Shown piece by piece: positions 8,394 to 16,729 of a stretch of DNA of 64,000 nt. A model generated the notes under the pieces. That model saw only the letters and a list, made by a program, of their open reading frames with translations. It did no database searches and was not told the DNA's origin. Made by a program: the position numbers and the translations under genes. The stretch spans positions 1 through 64,000 of the forward strand of contig CAWCCX010000012.1 in NCBI GenBank assembly GCA_963794155.1, in the 5' to 3' direction. How positions within the stretch are numbered: the first letter of the stretch is position 1; every line of letters begins with the position of its first letter. The stretch is from Roseiarcus sp963794155 (lineage in GTDB: Bacteria; Pseudomonadota; Alphaproteobacteria; Rhizobiales; Beijerinckiaceae).

Positions 8394-8675
8394 TCATCGC
8401 GAATGACCGCCCCATCCGCTCGCGCCCACAAGCCGTAAAGCCAGGAGCAACACGATCGCTCCGACTGTGGCGTTGATGACGAGGCCAATGATTCCAGCGC
8501 CGAAGTGAAATCCTAGTCGATGCAAGAGCCAGTCACCGATGAGCGCCCCGACTATACCGATCGCCGCGTCGCCGACGAGACCGAAGCCGTGCCCCTTAAC
8601 AATCTTGCCCGCCAACCATCCGGCAATGACCCCGACGACCAAAATGACAAGCAGCCCTTGGTCCGACAGATGCAT
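8394..8675 (-). CDS. GlsB/YeaQ/YmgE family membrane protein
   Basis: 93 residues with three hydrophobic segments (about residues 8-24, 32-52 and 60-85) and the family's glycine pattern: GVIAGWLAGKIVKGHGFGL, GDAAIGIVGALIGDWL, then GLVINATVGAIVLLLAL. These transglycosylase-associated small membrane proteins are usually stress-induced; the precise activity is not established. A good ribosome site (GAGGA) precedes ATG 8675. It lies upstream of recD2 on the same strand, 62 bases away. Confidence 0.9.
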   Translation of the reverse strand: MHLSDQGLLVILVVGVIAGWLAGKIVKGHGFGLVGDAAIGIVGALIGDWLLHRLGFHFGAGIIGLVINATVGAIVLLLALRLVGASGWGGHSR

Positions 8676-8795
8676 GCTCTTCCTCTATCCGGTCGCCCTG
8701 ATTCGCAACCCAACCGGCAACATTGCTAAGATATTGGGCCGAAGACAAATCGCCGCCCCAGCCCATGACGTTCGCGGCCGATCATCGCCGACACG

Positions 8796-9100
8796 TTCCT
8801 CAATGTAATTGAGTCTCGCGCACGAAGTCTCGCGCACGCGCGCGAGGAACGCGCCGCCGACACCGGCTTCCCCGCGGATTTCCCTTGGGCCTCGGCGGCC
8901 GCCGGAGGCGCGAGGAAGGGCCACAGACGCCATGTCCGGCGATGAAAGTATCGGAACTCGGGCCCCATATCCCCACCATCACGTCCTGCGTCCGTCCGTC
9001 CGAACGTCCGAAGTTGATCGACGGGTTCGTCAAGGGCTATCTCATCCGAAGATCTGGGACGTTTGGACGGACGGACGCGCGAAAGACATAGGGGGACTGG
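8796..9100 (+). repeat. dispersed intergenic repeat, copy 2
   Basis: Begins TTCCTCAATGTAATTGAG, with the CGCGCACGCGCGCGAG core. It has the middle block GCGAGGAAGGGCCACAG and GGCGATGAAAGTATCGG, and ends in the best hairpin of the family. The left arm (8988-9009) and right arm (9057-9078) are 22 bases each and pair at 21 of 22 positions, with a 47-base loop. It lies directly downstream of lysozyme copy 1. This copy lacks the GCAGTAGGATCCCTC section present in others. Confidence 0.85.
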
Positions 9101-10275
9101 GGCAGCTGAGCAATGTTCCAGGCCAGACGATGCGCGCCTTATTCCGCGGGGGCGCTGGCGGGCTCGGCGATAAACTCCTGCGGCTGCGCAGCCGCCGTCT
9201 GCGAGGCCGTAGGGGCGGGTGCAGGCCCTCCGGCGCCGGTCTGCACGGGGCGCACCCCCGGCTCCCTCAGGAAGGCGTCCCACTGCTCCTTCGTACCGTA
9301 GAAGGCGTCCTTGTCGACGTTGCCGCCGATGCCTGGGACTCTGCCGTCGGATTGATATTGCCAGAAATGCCAGGCGCGCGACCCGTACTTCACCGCAGGA
9401 TAGTGTTTGGTCGAGCGTACCCAGATCGGATAATCCGTCAACGCGCCGTTGGAAAGATTCGCTTCGTAGAAATCGACGGTCGTATAGATGATCGGCCGCT
9501 TGCCGTAATGGCGCTCCATCTCCTGCAGCATGACCTGCATGTCGGCGATGGCCTCGTCTTGGGTGACATGGCGGCGGCAGGTCGGTGAGGTTGGTGTCGC
9601 CTCGGCGTCGAGCACCGGCGGGAGCGCGTCGTCCTCGACCGGCGCATTCTGTTCGAAGATTTGGATCTCCTCGAGCGGCGGTCGGCACCAATAGACGAAG
9701 TGATAGGCGCCATGGGGGATGCCGGCGGCCTTGGCCCCCTCCCAGTTCGCCTGGAAGTGCGCGTCCCGATCGCCGCCCTCAGTCGCCTTGATCCAGGCGA
9801 ATTTGACGCCGCTGTTGGCGACCGCGTTCCAATCAATATCGCCCTGGAACTTGGACACGTCGATGCCGTGGATCGGGTAGTCCTTTGGCTTGAGATGGTT
9901 GCCCGAAAAGACGTTGTCCGAGAAGACCTGTTCAAATTCTAGCGGGCCGCCGCCGCCGCAACCCGAGGCCAGCAAGGCCATCGCAACCGCCGCACAGCCA
10001 ACGGGCCGGGAAACCAGCCGCCTGAGCCTAGACGGCATTCGCCCTGTCCCCCGCCTTACGCCGCGTGCGCCGGCGAAGATTAAACATGGCGAGCGCACGG
10101 CGGGCATATTCAAGCTACTCTATAGCAATCGCGGCAAGGCTCAGTTACCAGCCCCGCCCACGAGGCTCAAGCGCTCGAGACCCGCCCTGAAATGGGGCGA
10201 CACTCTCATACGCGCTTGCGGGTTGGGAACCCCCCGTCGGCTGCCCGGTGTATCCGGCAGAACCGCAGGTGGCTC
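8915..10275. repeat. segmental duplication, unit 1 (lysozyme plus flanks)
   Basis: This block, the GH25 gene with about 220 bases downstream and 240 bases upstream, recurs at about 47399-48720 in the same orientation. The coding part is nearly identical between copies. The upstream flank is alignable but clearly more diverged (for example GTTACCAGCCCCGCC and GAGGCTCAAGCG are shared, with indels between). Confidence 0.85.
9139..10038 (-). CDS. GH25-family lysozyme, lipoprotein (copy 1)
   Basis: 299 residues from ATG 10038 (MPSRLRRLVSRPVG), the start shared with copy 2 at 48502; an upstream in-frame ATG at 10113 is not conserved. A lipobox (LLASGC, Cys 27) predicts an outer-membrane or periplasmic lipoprotein. 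The GH25 barrel follows: HGIDVSKFQGDIDW near residue 57 (catalytic Asp), WIKATEGG, AYHFVYW, then the catalytic D-x-E in LPPVLDAEATP, and IIYTTVDFY, WHFWQYQSDG, VDKDAFYG. The tail is Ala/Pro-rich and low in complexity. GH25 enzymes hydrolyse the MurNAc-GlcNAc bond of peptidoglycan. It differs from copy 2 at only about four residues. The dispersed repeat lies immediately 3' of the gene. Confidence 0.9.
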   Translation of the reverse strand: MPSRLRRLVSRPVGCAAVAMALLASGCGGGGPLEFEQVFSDNVFSGNHLKPKDYPIHGIDVSKFQGDIDWNAVANSGVKFAWIKATEGGDRDAHFQANWEGAKAAGIPHGAYHFVYWCRPPLEEIQIFEQNAPVEDDALPPVLDAEATPTSPTCRRHVTQDEAIADMQVMLQEMERHYGKRPIIYTTVDFYEANLSNGALTDYPIWVRSTKHYPAVKYGSRAWHFWQYQSDGRVPGIGGNVDKDAFYGTKEQWDAFLREPGVRPVQTGAGGPAPAPTASQTAAAQPQEFIAEPASAPAE

Positions 10276-10792
10276 ATGCCGCGTCAGCGGGCAGCCACCT
10301 GCGGATCGAACAGGATGGTCTTGGTCTTCCATTGCTCATAAAAGGAGCGATATTGAGCCGGCCGGTTCATCAAGGTCACTAGTTCCGTGCACGCGCGCGA
10401 AGGCAGTAGCGTCCCTCGAATCGTCAAGGCGAGGCAGGGAGGTCTCGCAGCTCCGCAGGGCGCGCACATCGAGGAGCAGCGCGTGCCCGGCGACGCATCG
10501 GCGGCATTCACCCCGGCTGCGAGGCGAGACCGGCCTGGGGATCCAGCGCCCCGGATCAGAGGCCAATTTGCAGGCGCGCAGGTGGGGGAGCCTCATCATC
10601 GGAGACGAGGGCAAGTGAGATAGGCTACGTGGGCGAGGGCAGGAGCCCCCTTGACCGCCGATGGACGAGATTCGTCGAGCAATCCTCGTTCGCGGTGATC
10701 AATTTTCGTGCTCGGCGACGGCATCCGTGTTGCGCGGAAGCGGTTGGGTATATTGTGTGTTGAAGCACTGATTCTACATCGAGGGACGTCTG
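10039..10792. other. 754-base intergenic region with repeat fragment and tiny ORF
   Basis: 10039-10275 is the upstream part of the lysozyme duplication. On the minus strand 10284-10370 encodes a 28-residue ORF (MNRPAQYRSFYEQ, ending FDPQVAAR) with plausible coding character but no recognised family. Dispersed repeat copy 5 starts at its 5' end. The remainder, up to the TTG start at 10793, shows nothing I can name. Confidence 0.4.
10366..10440 (+). repeat. dispersed intergenic repeat, copy 5 (partial)
   Basis: TTCATCAAGGTCACTAGTTC is followed by CGTGCACGCGCGCGAAGG and GCAGTAGCGTCCCTCGAATC. It matches the left third of the repeat family (compare 47130 and 50481) and lacks the terminal hairpin. 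Confidence 0.65.
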
Positions 10793-11554
10793 TTGAAGCG
10801 GAAGCCCGAACGCAGTGAGCCCGGTGGAACGGGTGTCGCACCCCGACCCCAGATGCGCCGGACAACAGCTGGCAATTCTGATCTGATCCCCGATTTCATA
10901 ATTTCCGACGCGGAAGCAACTCTAATCCGCGATTTCAAGATTTCCGACGCGGAAGCGAAGGCGTCGACAGCAAACATTACGGCCGACGACTGCGCTTGGC
11001 CCGGCGAAGACGGCAAACTCGATCCAAACAAACTGCTCCGGGAGCAAGGCTATGAGCCAGAGAGCGCGCTACGTCTGATTCTTGGCGCAATCATTGACGC
11101 TCACGTTGATGCTCTTGGTCGAGCTCGCGCCCGCCGAATTGATGAAGCGGAAGCTGTCTTACTTGGCAGAAAGCGACCACGAGGAAACGACCCTCACGAT
11201 GATGAGGACATGTTGCGAGAACTCGGTAGGCGCTATTTCAAGAAGTGGCTCGACGACCCGGATCACAAGATCGAAGTCGGTCCAATTGCTCGAGAGATTC
11301 TGGCAGAGGCTAGGGCTAGCGGGCGAATCCCGGACGTGATCGTTAAAGATGACTTCCGGCGGCTACAGAGAAAGTTTGTCGCCGATCGCGATCGTATTTT
11401 GGCCCGGGCTACAGTCGAGTTGAAATGGGACTTGCCCGCATTTCACTATCGAATCCTTAGCATCCTTGAGGAGCTGACGGCGCTGGGAGTTGCCTGTGAC
11501 ACGCAGCGCATAATCCGGCGGATTGACCCCAAAGTAGGAAAATCGGCGAGTTAA
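10793..11554 (+). CDS. hypothetical protein of integrative element, with internal 13-residue duplication
   Basis: 253 residues from a TTG (MKRKPERSEPGG). Residues about 31-56 contain two tandem copies of a 13-residue unit (LIPDFIISDAEAT then LIRDFKISDAEAK), encoded by near-identical 39-base repeats at about 10883-10960. The rest is charged and helical, with a basic central stretch (GRARARRIDEAEAVLLGRK). No signal peptide or membrane segment. It is the first plus-strand gene of a module that continues with an excisionase-like protein, primase-helicase and integrase, so a role in that element is inferred. Family not recognised. Confidence 0.65.
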   Translation: MKRKPERSEPGGTGVAPRPQMRRTTAGNSDLIPDFIISDAEATLIRDFKISDAEAKASTANITADDCAWPGEDGKLDPNKLLREQGYEPESALRLILGAIIDAHVDALGRARARRIDEAEAVLLGRKRPRGNDPHDDEDMLRELGRRYFKKWLDDPDHKIEVGPIAREILAEARASGRIPDVIVKDDFRRLQRKFVADRDRILARATVELKWDLPAFHYRILSILEELTALGVACDTQRIIRRIDPKVGKSAS

Positions 11555-11605
11555 ATCCTTCGCGAAAGTTGAAAAGCTGTGATCTGAAGAGGCACCAACG
11601 TAGGG

Positions 11606-11866
11606 GTGCCAATGCGGACACCAGCCCACCACAGAATCAGTTGCGAAGGCGCGATCCAGGTCACGACCGGCGATACGCCGATCCTCGCTGAGCTAGACAA
11701 ACCTAGGACATTTAAGGAGGCCGCCGCTCATCTTGGCGTAGGCTACCATGTCGTCCAGAGAGCCGCGCGTCGAGGACTCGTTCCGACCTATCGATTGAGC
11801 ACTTCGCGTCCTTACGTGAGGTTGCGCGATTTTCTCGAACTGATGACGCGCAACGCAAATCGCTAA
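11606..11866 (+). CDS. excisionase-like helix-turn-helix protein
   Basis: 86 residues. The region PRTFKEAAAHLGVGYHVVQRAARRGLVPTYRL, about residues 33-65, is the winged HTH_17 pattern of AlpA/Xis-type proteins: helix, turn, recognition helix, then a wing with a basic-aromatic end (STSRPYVRLRDF). Such proteins direct excision or activate integrase in integrative elements. It sits directly upstream of the primase-helicase, with the integrase further downstream. The N-terminal 30 residues are not typical; ATG at 11612 is an alternative start. Confidence 0.75.
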   Translation: MPMRTPAHHRISCEGAIQVTTGDTPILAELDKPRTFKEAAAHLGVGYHVVQRAARRGLVPTYRLSTSRPYVRLRDFLELMTRNANR

Positions 11867-11966
11867 CGGGCGGAATAGCCCGTCAGCTTCAAACAATCCG
11901 CCGAACTACAGCCCCTGCGAACACCTTTGCGGGGAACGAGATCGGCTTGCCAATCGAGGGCTACAA

Positions 11967-14621
11967 TTGAACACGAACGCCACCGGCACCCACTTGCACG
12001 ACTTCGTCGCGGCCAAGTTTGGCCAAGCGGAGGGCTACCTCTGCGTGTGGGTCAAACGCGGTAACACGACGGAGGCGTTCCCCGTAAATCGCTTGGAAGA
12101 CGTAACTGCTTTTATCGAGCGCGCGTCGAAAAAGGACGACGTCTACATCGCGATCGGCACACAGGTCGAACCGCCCACTCGTCGAAGGCGCGGAAGTGCT
12201 GACACCGTAAGCTCGTTGACGGGCCTGTTCGGAGACATTGACCTCGCCGGCGCCAAGGGCGAGCAGACCGGTTATCCAAAGAATGAGGAAGAGGCCATCA
12301 AGATTCTGTCGGCGTTTCCGGTTCAGCCGACCTCGACCGTTCATACCGGAAACGGCGTACACGTACATTACGATTTCGACAAGCCTTGGCTCCTTAGAAC
12401 GCCCGCCGACCGTGCCGCCGCCGCAGACTTGTCAACGGCCTTTCAACGAGTTCTGGTCGCCCACTTTCGTGCGCATGGACGCAAGATCGATAGTGTCGGC
12501 GACATCGTGCGCAACTTCCGGCCCCCGGGCACCCTCAATCACAAGAGCAACCCGCCGAAGACGGTGCGGCTTATCGAATTTGACCCCACGCGGCGACATT
12601 CGATCGAGGCGATTCGGAAACTCGTCGGAACGCGTACGACTAGGCGCGAAGGTGATCGACGCCCCTCAGCACCGTCGGCTGACCATGCCAAGATCGTTGA
12701 AGGTTGCGCATGGTATCGCACTGTCGTGGTCGAGGGCGCGGCGACCTGCTCGGAGCCCGACTGGTTCGCCGGCGCGTCAATCACCGCGCTGTGCAAGGAC
12801 GGCGAATCGCAGTTTCTAGCGTACAGCGGCAAACACCCAGAATTTAAGGAGCGCGAGGCGCGGGGCAAGTTTCGCCGGGCGGTCAAGAGCAACGCGCCGC
12901 GAACGTGCGCCAGCGTCGCGGATGATCTGGGCCATCGCGAGCTTTGCGACGCCTGCCCGCACTGGGGGCAGATCACATCGCCCATCCAGCTCGGTCCTTC
13001 AAGTTACGATCCTGGGCCGAAGGGTCTGCTTCCGCTCGGATACACCGCCGAGGGGAATTTCGTCCTCCTCGACCAAGGCCGGCAGATTATCGTCGTTGCC
13101 GGCCCGTCTCAGCTGTTGTCACCGCAGGTCCTTCTTGGCCTCGCCAACGTGCGTTACTGGGCCCAAAGATTTCCCGCGAAGAAGGAAGGCGCGGCGTTTA
13201 GCTCGTCGGATGCCGGCCAAACCCTCATGGAGGAATGTCGGCGCATGGGTCCGTTCGATCCGCGCCGAGTCAGTGGTCGAGGCGTGTGGCTCGAAGGCGA
13301 CCGCGTCATCGTCAACCTCGGCGGCGCCCTTCCGCCGGCTGTTCGGCACGTCTACCTCTGCTTCGAGCCCCTGCCGCTACGATCGGTCGGCGCGTTCGAC
13401 ACAACCCGCTTGCTGAAGTTGCTCCAACGGTTCATCTGGCGGAACCCGCAGGACGCGATGCTTCTGCTCGGCTGGTTAGCCATCGCTCCCATCTGCGGGG
13501 TGCTATCGTGGCGACCGCACTGCTTCGTCTATGGGCCGCCGAACTGCGGCAAGACGACGATTCATTCTGCCGCCCGCAGCCTGCTTGAGCCGCTCGGCCT
13601 ATCCGCGGATGGGCATAGCAGCGAGGCCGGCATCCGGCAGATGATCAAGGCCGACAGCCGACCGGTCATCATCGACGAGTTTGAGTCGGACCAAGGACGC
13701 AGTCACATCTCCGGCGTGATCCGGTTGGCTCGGAGCGCCTCATCCGCTGAGACTCCCGTCCTGCGCGGTACTCCAGAGGGCAAAGCGATGCAGTTCGCGC
13801 TGCGGACGTGTTTCTTCTTTGCCGCCGTCAATCCTTCCGGCATGTCGCCGGCTGACGCCACGCGGATTTTGATGTTCGAGATGCTCGCGCACGGGAACGA
13901 CCCGGACGAGGCGGCGCGGATCGCCGACGACGAGGCGTTCTTCGCGGATAAGGGGCCGGAATGGTGCGGCTACATGGCGGGACTCGCCGGCGTCATCCCG
14001 CTGGCGATCGCAGTCTTCAAGAAAGCTTTGCCGGGGATTGACTCGCGGCACCGGAATAACATCGCGACGCTGCTCGCTGGCGCGTTCGTCGCACTCGAAG
14101 GAAGGGCGCCAATCGAAGCCGAGGCCTCAGCGATGGCGGAGACCTACAGAGGCTCGATCGAACTGCATGCTGAAGCGTTTGAGCGTGACAACTCAATGGA
14201 GTGTCTGCAGCACCTTTTTGCATACCCGCTTGAGAAATGGACGCTAGGTTTCTGGCTGGCGATCGCGCTGGCCGATGCCGAAGACAGACTGCCGGAGCAG
14301 CGATGGTTGAAGGAATCAGCAAAGCGAATACCGCGCAACTTCGAAATCGTCGTGCGGGCCGGCGACGAGTCGGGCTTTTTCATCCGAAACGGGTCTCCCG
14401 CGGTCGAGGCGATCTTTCGCGATACGAAATGGGCGCGCGGCGCATGGGAGAGGGCGCTGCGCAAAATTGACGGTTACTTCGCGCTGAAGAACCCCATCCA
14501 CTTCGCTGCGGCAAAGAGTAAGTTCCGCGCCATCGGTCTTCCGATCGAACTCTTGCCGGAGCTCGATCTTGCGGAGCTCGGGAGAGAATACGACTCTGAT
14601 TTCATGGCCGCGAGGTATTGA
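11967..14621 (+). CDS. primase-helicase-like replication protein of integrative element
   Basis: 884 residues from a TTG. The N-terminal third has the signature of archaeo-eukaryotic primase-like domains: FGDIDLAG near residue 88 (metal-binding acidic pair), then STVHTGNGVHVHYDF, and FRPPGTLNHKS. A Cys cluster near residue 330 (LCDACPHWG) may bind zinc. The C-terminal part is a P-loop ATPase with Walker A GPPNCGKTT near 523 and Walker B-like PVIIDEFES near 570, followed by a sensor-type segment (FFFAAVNPSG). The combination is typical of self-replicating satellites and plasmid or phage replication proteins that prime and unwind their own origin. The upstream gene is excisionase-like. Confidence 0.8.
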   Translation: MNTNATGTHLHDFVAAKFGQAEGYLCVWVKRGNTTEAFPVNRLEDVTAFIERASKKDDVYIAIGTQVEPPTRRRRGSADTVSSLTGLFGDIDLAGAKGEQTGYPKNEEEAIKILSAFPVQPTSTVHTGNGVHVHYDFDKPWLLRTPADRAAAADLSTAFQRVLVAHFRAHGRKIDSVGDIVRNFRPPGTLNHKSNPPKTVRLIEFDPTRRHSIEAIRKLVGTRTTRREGDRRPSAPSADHAKIVEGCAWYRTVVVEGAATCSEPDWFAGASITALCKDGESQFLAYSGKHPEFKEREARGKFRRAVKSNAPRTCASVADDLGHRELCDACPHWGQITSPIQLGPSSYDPGPKGLLPLGYTAEGNFVLLDQGRQIIVVAGPSQLLSPQVLLGLANVRYWAQRFPAKKEGAAFSSSDAGQTLMEECRRMGPFDPRRVSGRGVWLEGDRVIVNLGGALPPAVRHVYLCFEPLPLRSVGAFDTTRLLKLLQRFIWRNPQDAMLLLGWLAIAPICGVLSWRPHCFVYGPPNCGKTTIHSAARSLLEPLGLSADGHSSEAGIRQMIKADSRPVIIDEFESDQGRSHISGVIRLARSASSAETPVLRGTPEGKAMQFALRTCFFFAAVNPSGMSPADATRILMFEMLAHGNDPDEAARIADDEAFFADKGPEWCGYMAGLAGVIPLAIAVFKKALPGIDSRHRNNIATLLAGAFVALEGRAPIEAEASAMAETYRGSIELHAEAFERDNSMECLQHLFAYPLEKWTLGFWLAIALADAEDRLPEQRWLKESAKRIPRNFEIVVRAGDESGFFIRNGSPAVEAIFRDTKWARGAWERALRKIDGYFALKNPIHFAAAKSKFRAIGLPIELLPELDLAELGREYDSDFMAARY

Positions 14622-15096
14622 CGTGGGCTCCGACAGAGCGGCCGAGATCGGTGGGACGGCAGGAACGGACGGACGCCCAGAGAGAGGGGGGAGGGAGGGT
14701 CAGAAGAGGCCCGCCGACCGATGCTGCTCCCTATCTTTCCCTCTATCTCTGTAGAAAGCGTCCGTTCCGTCCGGTCGTCCCTTTTGCGGGTGTCGATTGT
14801 GCGCCGCACCAGGCCGACCCCAGGCTCGCTAGGCCTTGGTTCATCCCCGCCGCCAGCTCAACCGGCTGTGGTCTTCCCCCCTCGCGACCCCGGCCCGTCG
14901 TACCTCACGCCCGTCGCCGGGGCGTTCGCCGCGCCGTGGTTATCGCCGTGGTTCCCCGCGCGCGCCACCAGCCGCCTTTCGGACCCCTTCGAAACCGAAG
15001 CGGGACGTTCGGCGGCAAATGCGATCACATGAATAATTGTTCTCGTTTGCGCTGCGTGTTTTCGTTTTCGTTTGCATTTGATCAACAGGCTCCCCC
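14622..15096. promoter_or_regulatory. intergenic region with imperfect GGACGG inverted repeat
   Basis: 475 bases without a gene. 14653-14676 (GGGACGGCAGGAACGGACGG...) and 14759-14781 (ends GTCCGGTCGTCC) can pair imperfectly across about 80 bases of purine- then pyrimidine-rich sequence. The arms resemble those of the dispersed repeat hairpin in composition. It could be a transcription end, an origin-like structure for the primase, or an attachment region. No function is established. Confidence 0.35.
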
Positions 15097-16335
15097 ATGA
15101 CGCTCAACATCAACCTCACTCGCCGCATTCGCCGCCGCAAACTGAAGTCCGGTGCCGTCGTCGAACAGGTCCGCTTCGTCTTGAACTGGCGCGATCCCCG
15201 GACGGGCGCGAGGGAGCAGCGGTTCTTCGAGCGCCAGAAGGACGCCCAGGAGCGGCGCGCCGAGCTTGTCGCGGCATTCGACCGGGGGGTCTACAGCTCC
15301 TCAAACCGCTCCGTGACCGTCGCCGACGCCGTCGCCGCGTGGCTCGAGAGCAAGCGCGGCGTCGTCCGGCCGATCACCTTCGCGAGCTATGAGTTCGAAA
15401 TCCGCTACATCGTCGGCCCTCTTTTACCGAGCGAGGCGCGGCAAGCGACCATCCGGTCGGGCGTCGGCGCCAGGCCCAAGGCGAAGCCGATCGAGCTCCT
15501 CGGCCGCGTCAAGGTTCAGGAGCTGACCCCGCGCCGGGTCCGCGCCTGGCACAAGCTCATTTCGGAGGAGGTCTCGGTCTATTCCGCCAACAAGGCGCTG
15601 ATCAAGTTGAAGGCCGCGCTCGCGCTCTCTGCCGAGGATCACGAGTTTCGGCCGCCCGCCATGCCGACTGGCCTGCAGCGTCAGCGCGATAAGGCGCGGA
15701 AGGCCGTGCTGACGCCCGACGAAGTCGCCCTGGTGATCGCCTCGGCCCGCGGCGACCTGGAGCATGGCGTCTATTACGCCGCCCCGTTCCTGATGGGCAC
15801 CCGGCCGTCAGAGCAGCTCGGGCTCATGTGGGACGACGTCGACTTCGAGGCGAACGTCATCCGCATCCGGCGCATCCAGTTGCGCTACGGCTCGCTGTCC
15901 GAGTTCACCAAGACGGAGGCCGGTCGGCGCGACATTCCGATGTCGCCGCTGCTGCGCGAGATGCTGCTCGCCTGGCGCGTTCGCTGCCCGCGGAAGGACG
16001 GCGAGCTTCGCCGCGTGTTCCCCGCCCCCGGCGCCCCGCGGGCTTGGCCTCTCCCGCGCGAGGGCGGCGGCGGGCCGCTTGTCTACGGCAACTTCCGCAA
16101 GCGCTACTGGGCCCCGATGCTGAAGCGTCTCGGCCTCCCGGCGGTAACGCCGCACAGCGCCCGGCATTCCTTCATCTCGGTGTTGCAGGCGCAGGGCGTC
16201 GAGGTCGGGCTCGTCGCCAAGCTCGCCGGCCACAAGAGCGCGGTGGTGACGTTGAGCCATTACACCCATGCTATGCGCGGCGGCGAAGACGCGGTGAAGG
16301 CGCTCGATCGAGCTTACGCGGGGAGCGCGCCGTGA
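15097..16335 (+). CDS. tyrosine-type site-specific integrase
   Basis: 412 residues. An N-terminal Arg-rich region and SAM-like core-binding domain (residues about 60-190) are followed by the catalytic domain. The active-site set is visible: Arg in MGTRPSEQ (near 233), Lys in TKTEAGRRD, H-x-x-R in HSARHSF (near 352), His in GHKSAVVTLSHYTH, and the downstream Tyr in SHYTH. It catalyses recombination between element and host attachment sites. The upstream primase and excisionase-like genes are its likely partners. The stop overlaps the next small gene (GTGA). Confidence 0.92.
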   Translation: MTLNINLTRRIRRRKLKSGAVVEQVRFVLNWRDPRTGAREQRFFERQKDAQERRAELVAAFDRGVYSSSNRSVTVADAVAAWLESKRGVVRPITFASYEFEIRYIVGPLLPSEARQATIRSGVGARPKAKPIELLGRVKVQELTPRRVRAWHKLISEEVSVYSANKALIKLKAALALSAEDHEFRPPAMPTGLQRQRDKARKAVLTPDEVALVIASARGDLEHGVYYAAPFLMGTRPSEQLGLMWDDVDFEANVIRIRRIQLRYGSLSEFTKTEAGRRDIPMSPLLREMLLAWRVRCPRKDGELRRVFPAPGAPRAWPLPREGGGGPLVYGNFRKRYWAPMLKRLGLPAVTPHSARHSFISVLQAQGVEVGLVAKLAGHKSAVVTLSHYTHAMRGGEDAVKALDRAYAGSAP

Positions 16336-16619
16336 ACGGGCGAGTGACAGAAAAACGAAGGCGGAGGCGCGAACGGGAGAGACAGGCGGTCTCTCACTTC
16401 ATGAAAGCGCCGGTCGCGGTCGCTCTGCTGCGAGAACGGCATGCCGAAGCCGACGCCCGAAAGATCGCGCTGACAGAGCAGCGAAGGGCAAGGCGCGCAC
16501 GATCGAAGAAGCGCTTCGCCTTCTGGGCTGACGTGGCGGCGCGGATCGAGAACGGGAACTGCAATAACGCGGCGGACACTCGGCCTGGTGCCGGGGAGGG
16601 CCCACCATCCCGCATGTGA
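16332..16619 (+). CDS. small basic protein coupled to the integrase
   Basis: 95 residues from GTG 16332, which overlaps the integrase stop codon (GTGA), implying translational coupling. The product is very basic (TEKRRRRRERERQ near the start, RRARRARSKKRF in the middle), helical, and ends in a disordered tail. It is a possible nucleic-acid-binding accessory of the element. No family recognised. Confidence 0.5.
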   Translation: MNGRVTEKRRRRRERERQAVSHFMKAPVAVALLRERHAEADARKIALTEQRRARRARSKKRFAFWADVAARIENGNCNNAADTRPGAGEGPPSRM

Positions 16620-16729
16620 GCCTGTTCAGCATGGTCGGGCGGGAATCTCTCTTCAGGGCGGATAGCGGAGGAGGCCCAAAACGGCCCACTCCGTCCGGTG
16701 TCGACGTATTGTGTTCTCTAATCGGTCAA

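Larger units (their letters stand above)
10793..16619 (+). mobile_element. integrative element module (Xis-like, primase-helicase, integrase)
   Basis: Five plus-strand genes in a row: hypothetical, AlpA/excisionase-like HTH, primase-helicase, tyrosine integrase, and a GTGA-coupled small gene. This is the content of small integrative elements and phage satellites: replication and recombination genes but no structural phage genes. No tRNA or matching attachment repeats were spotted at its ends, so the borders given are gene borders only. Confidence 0.55.
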
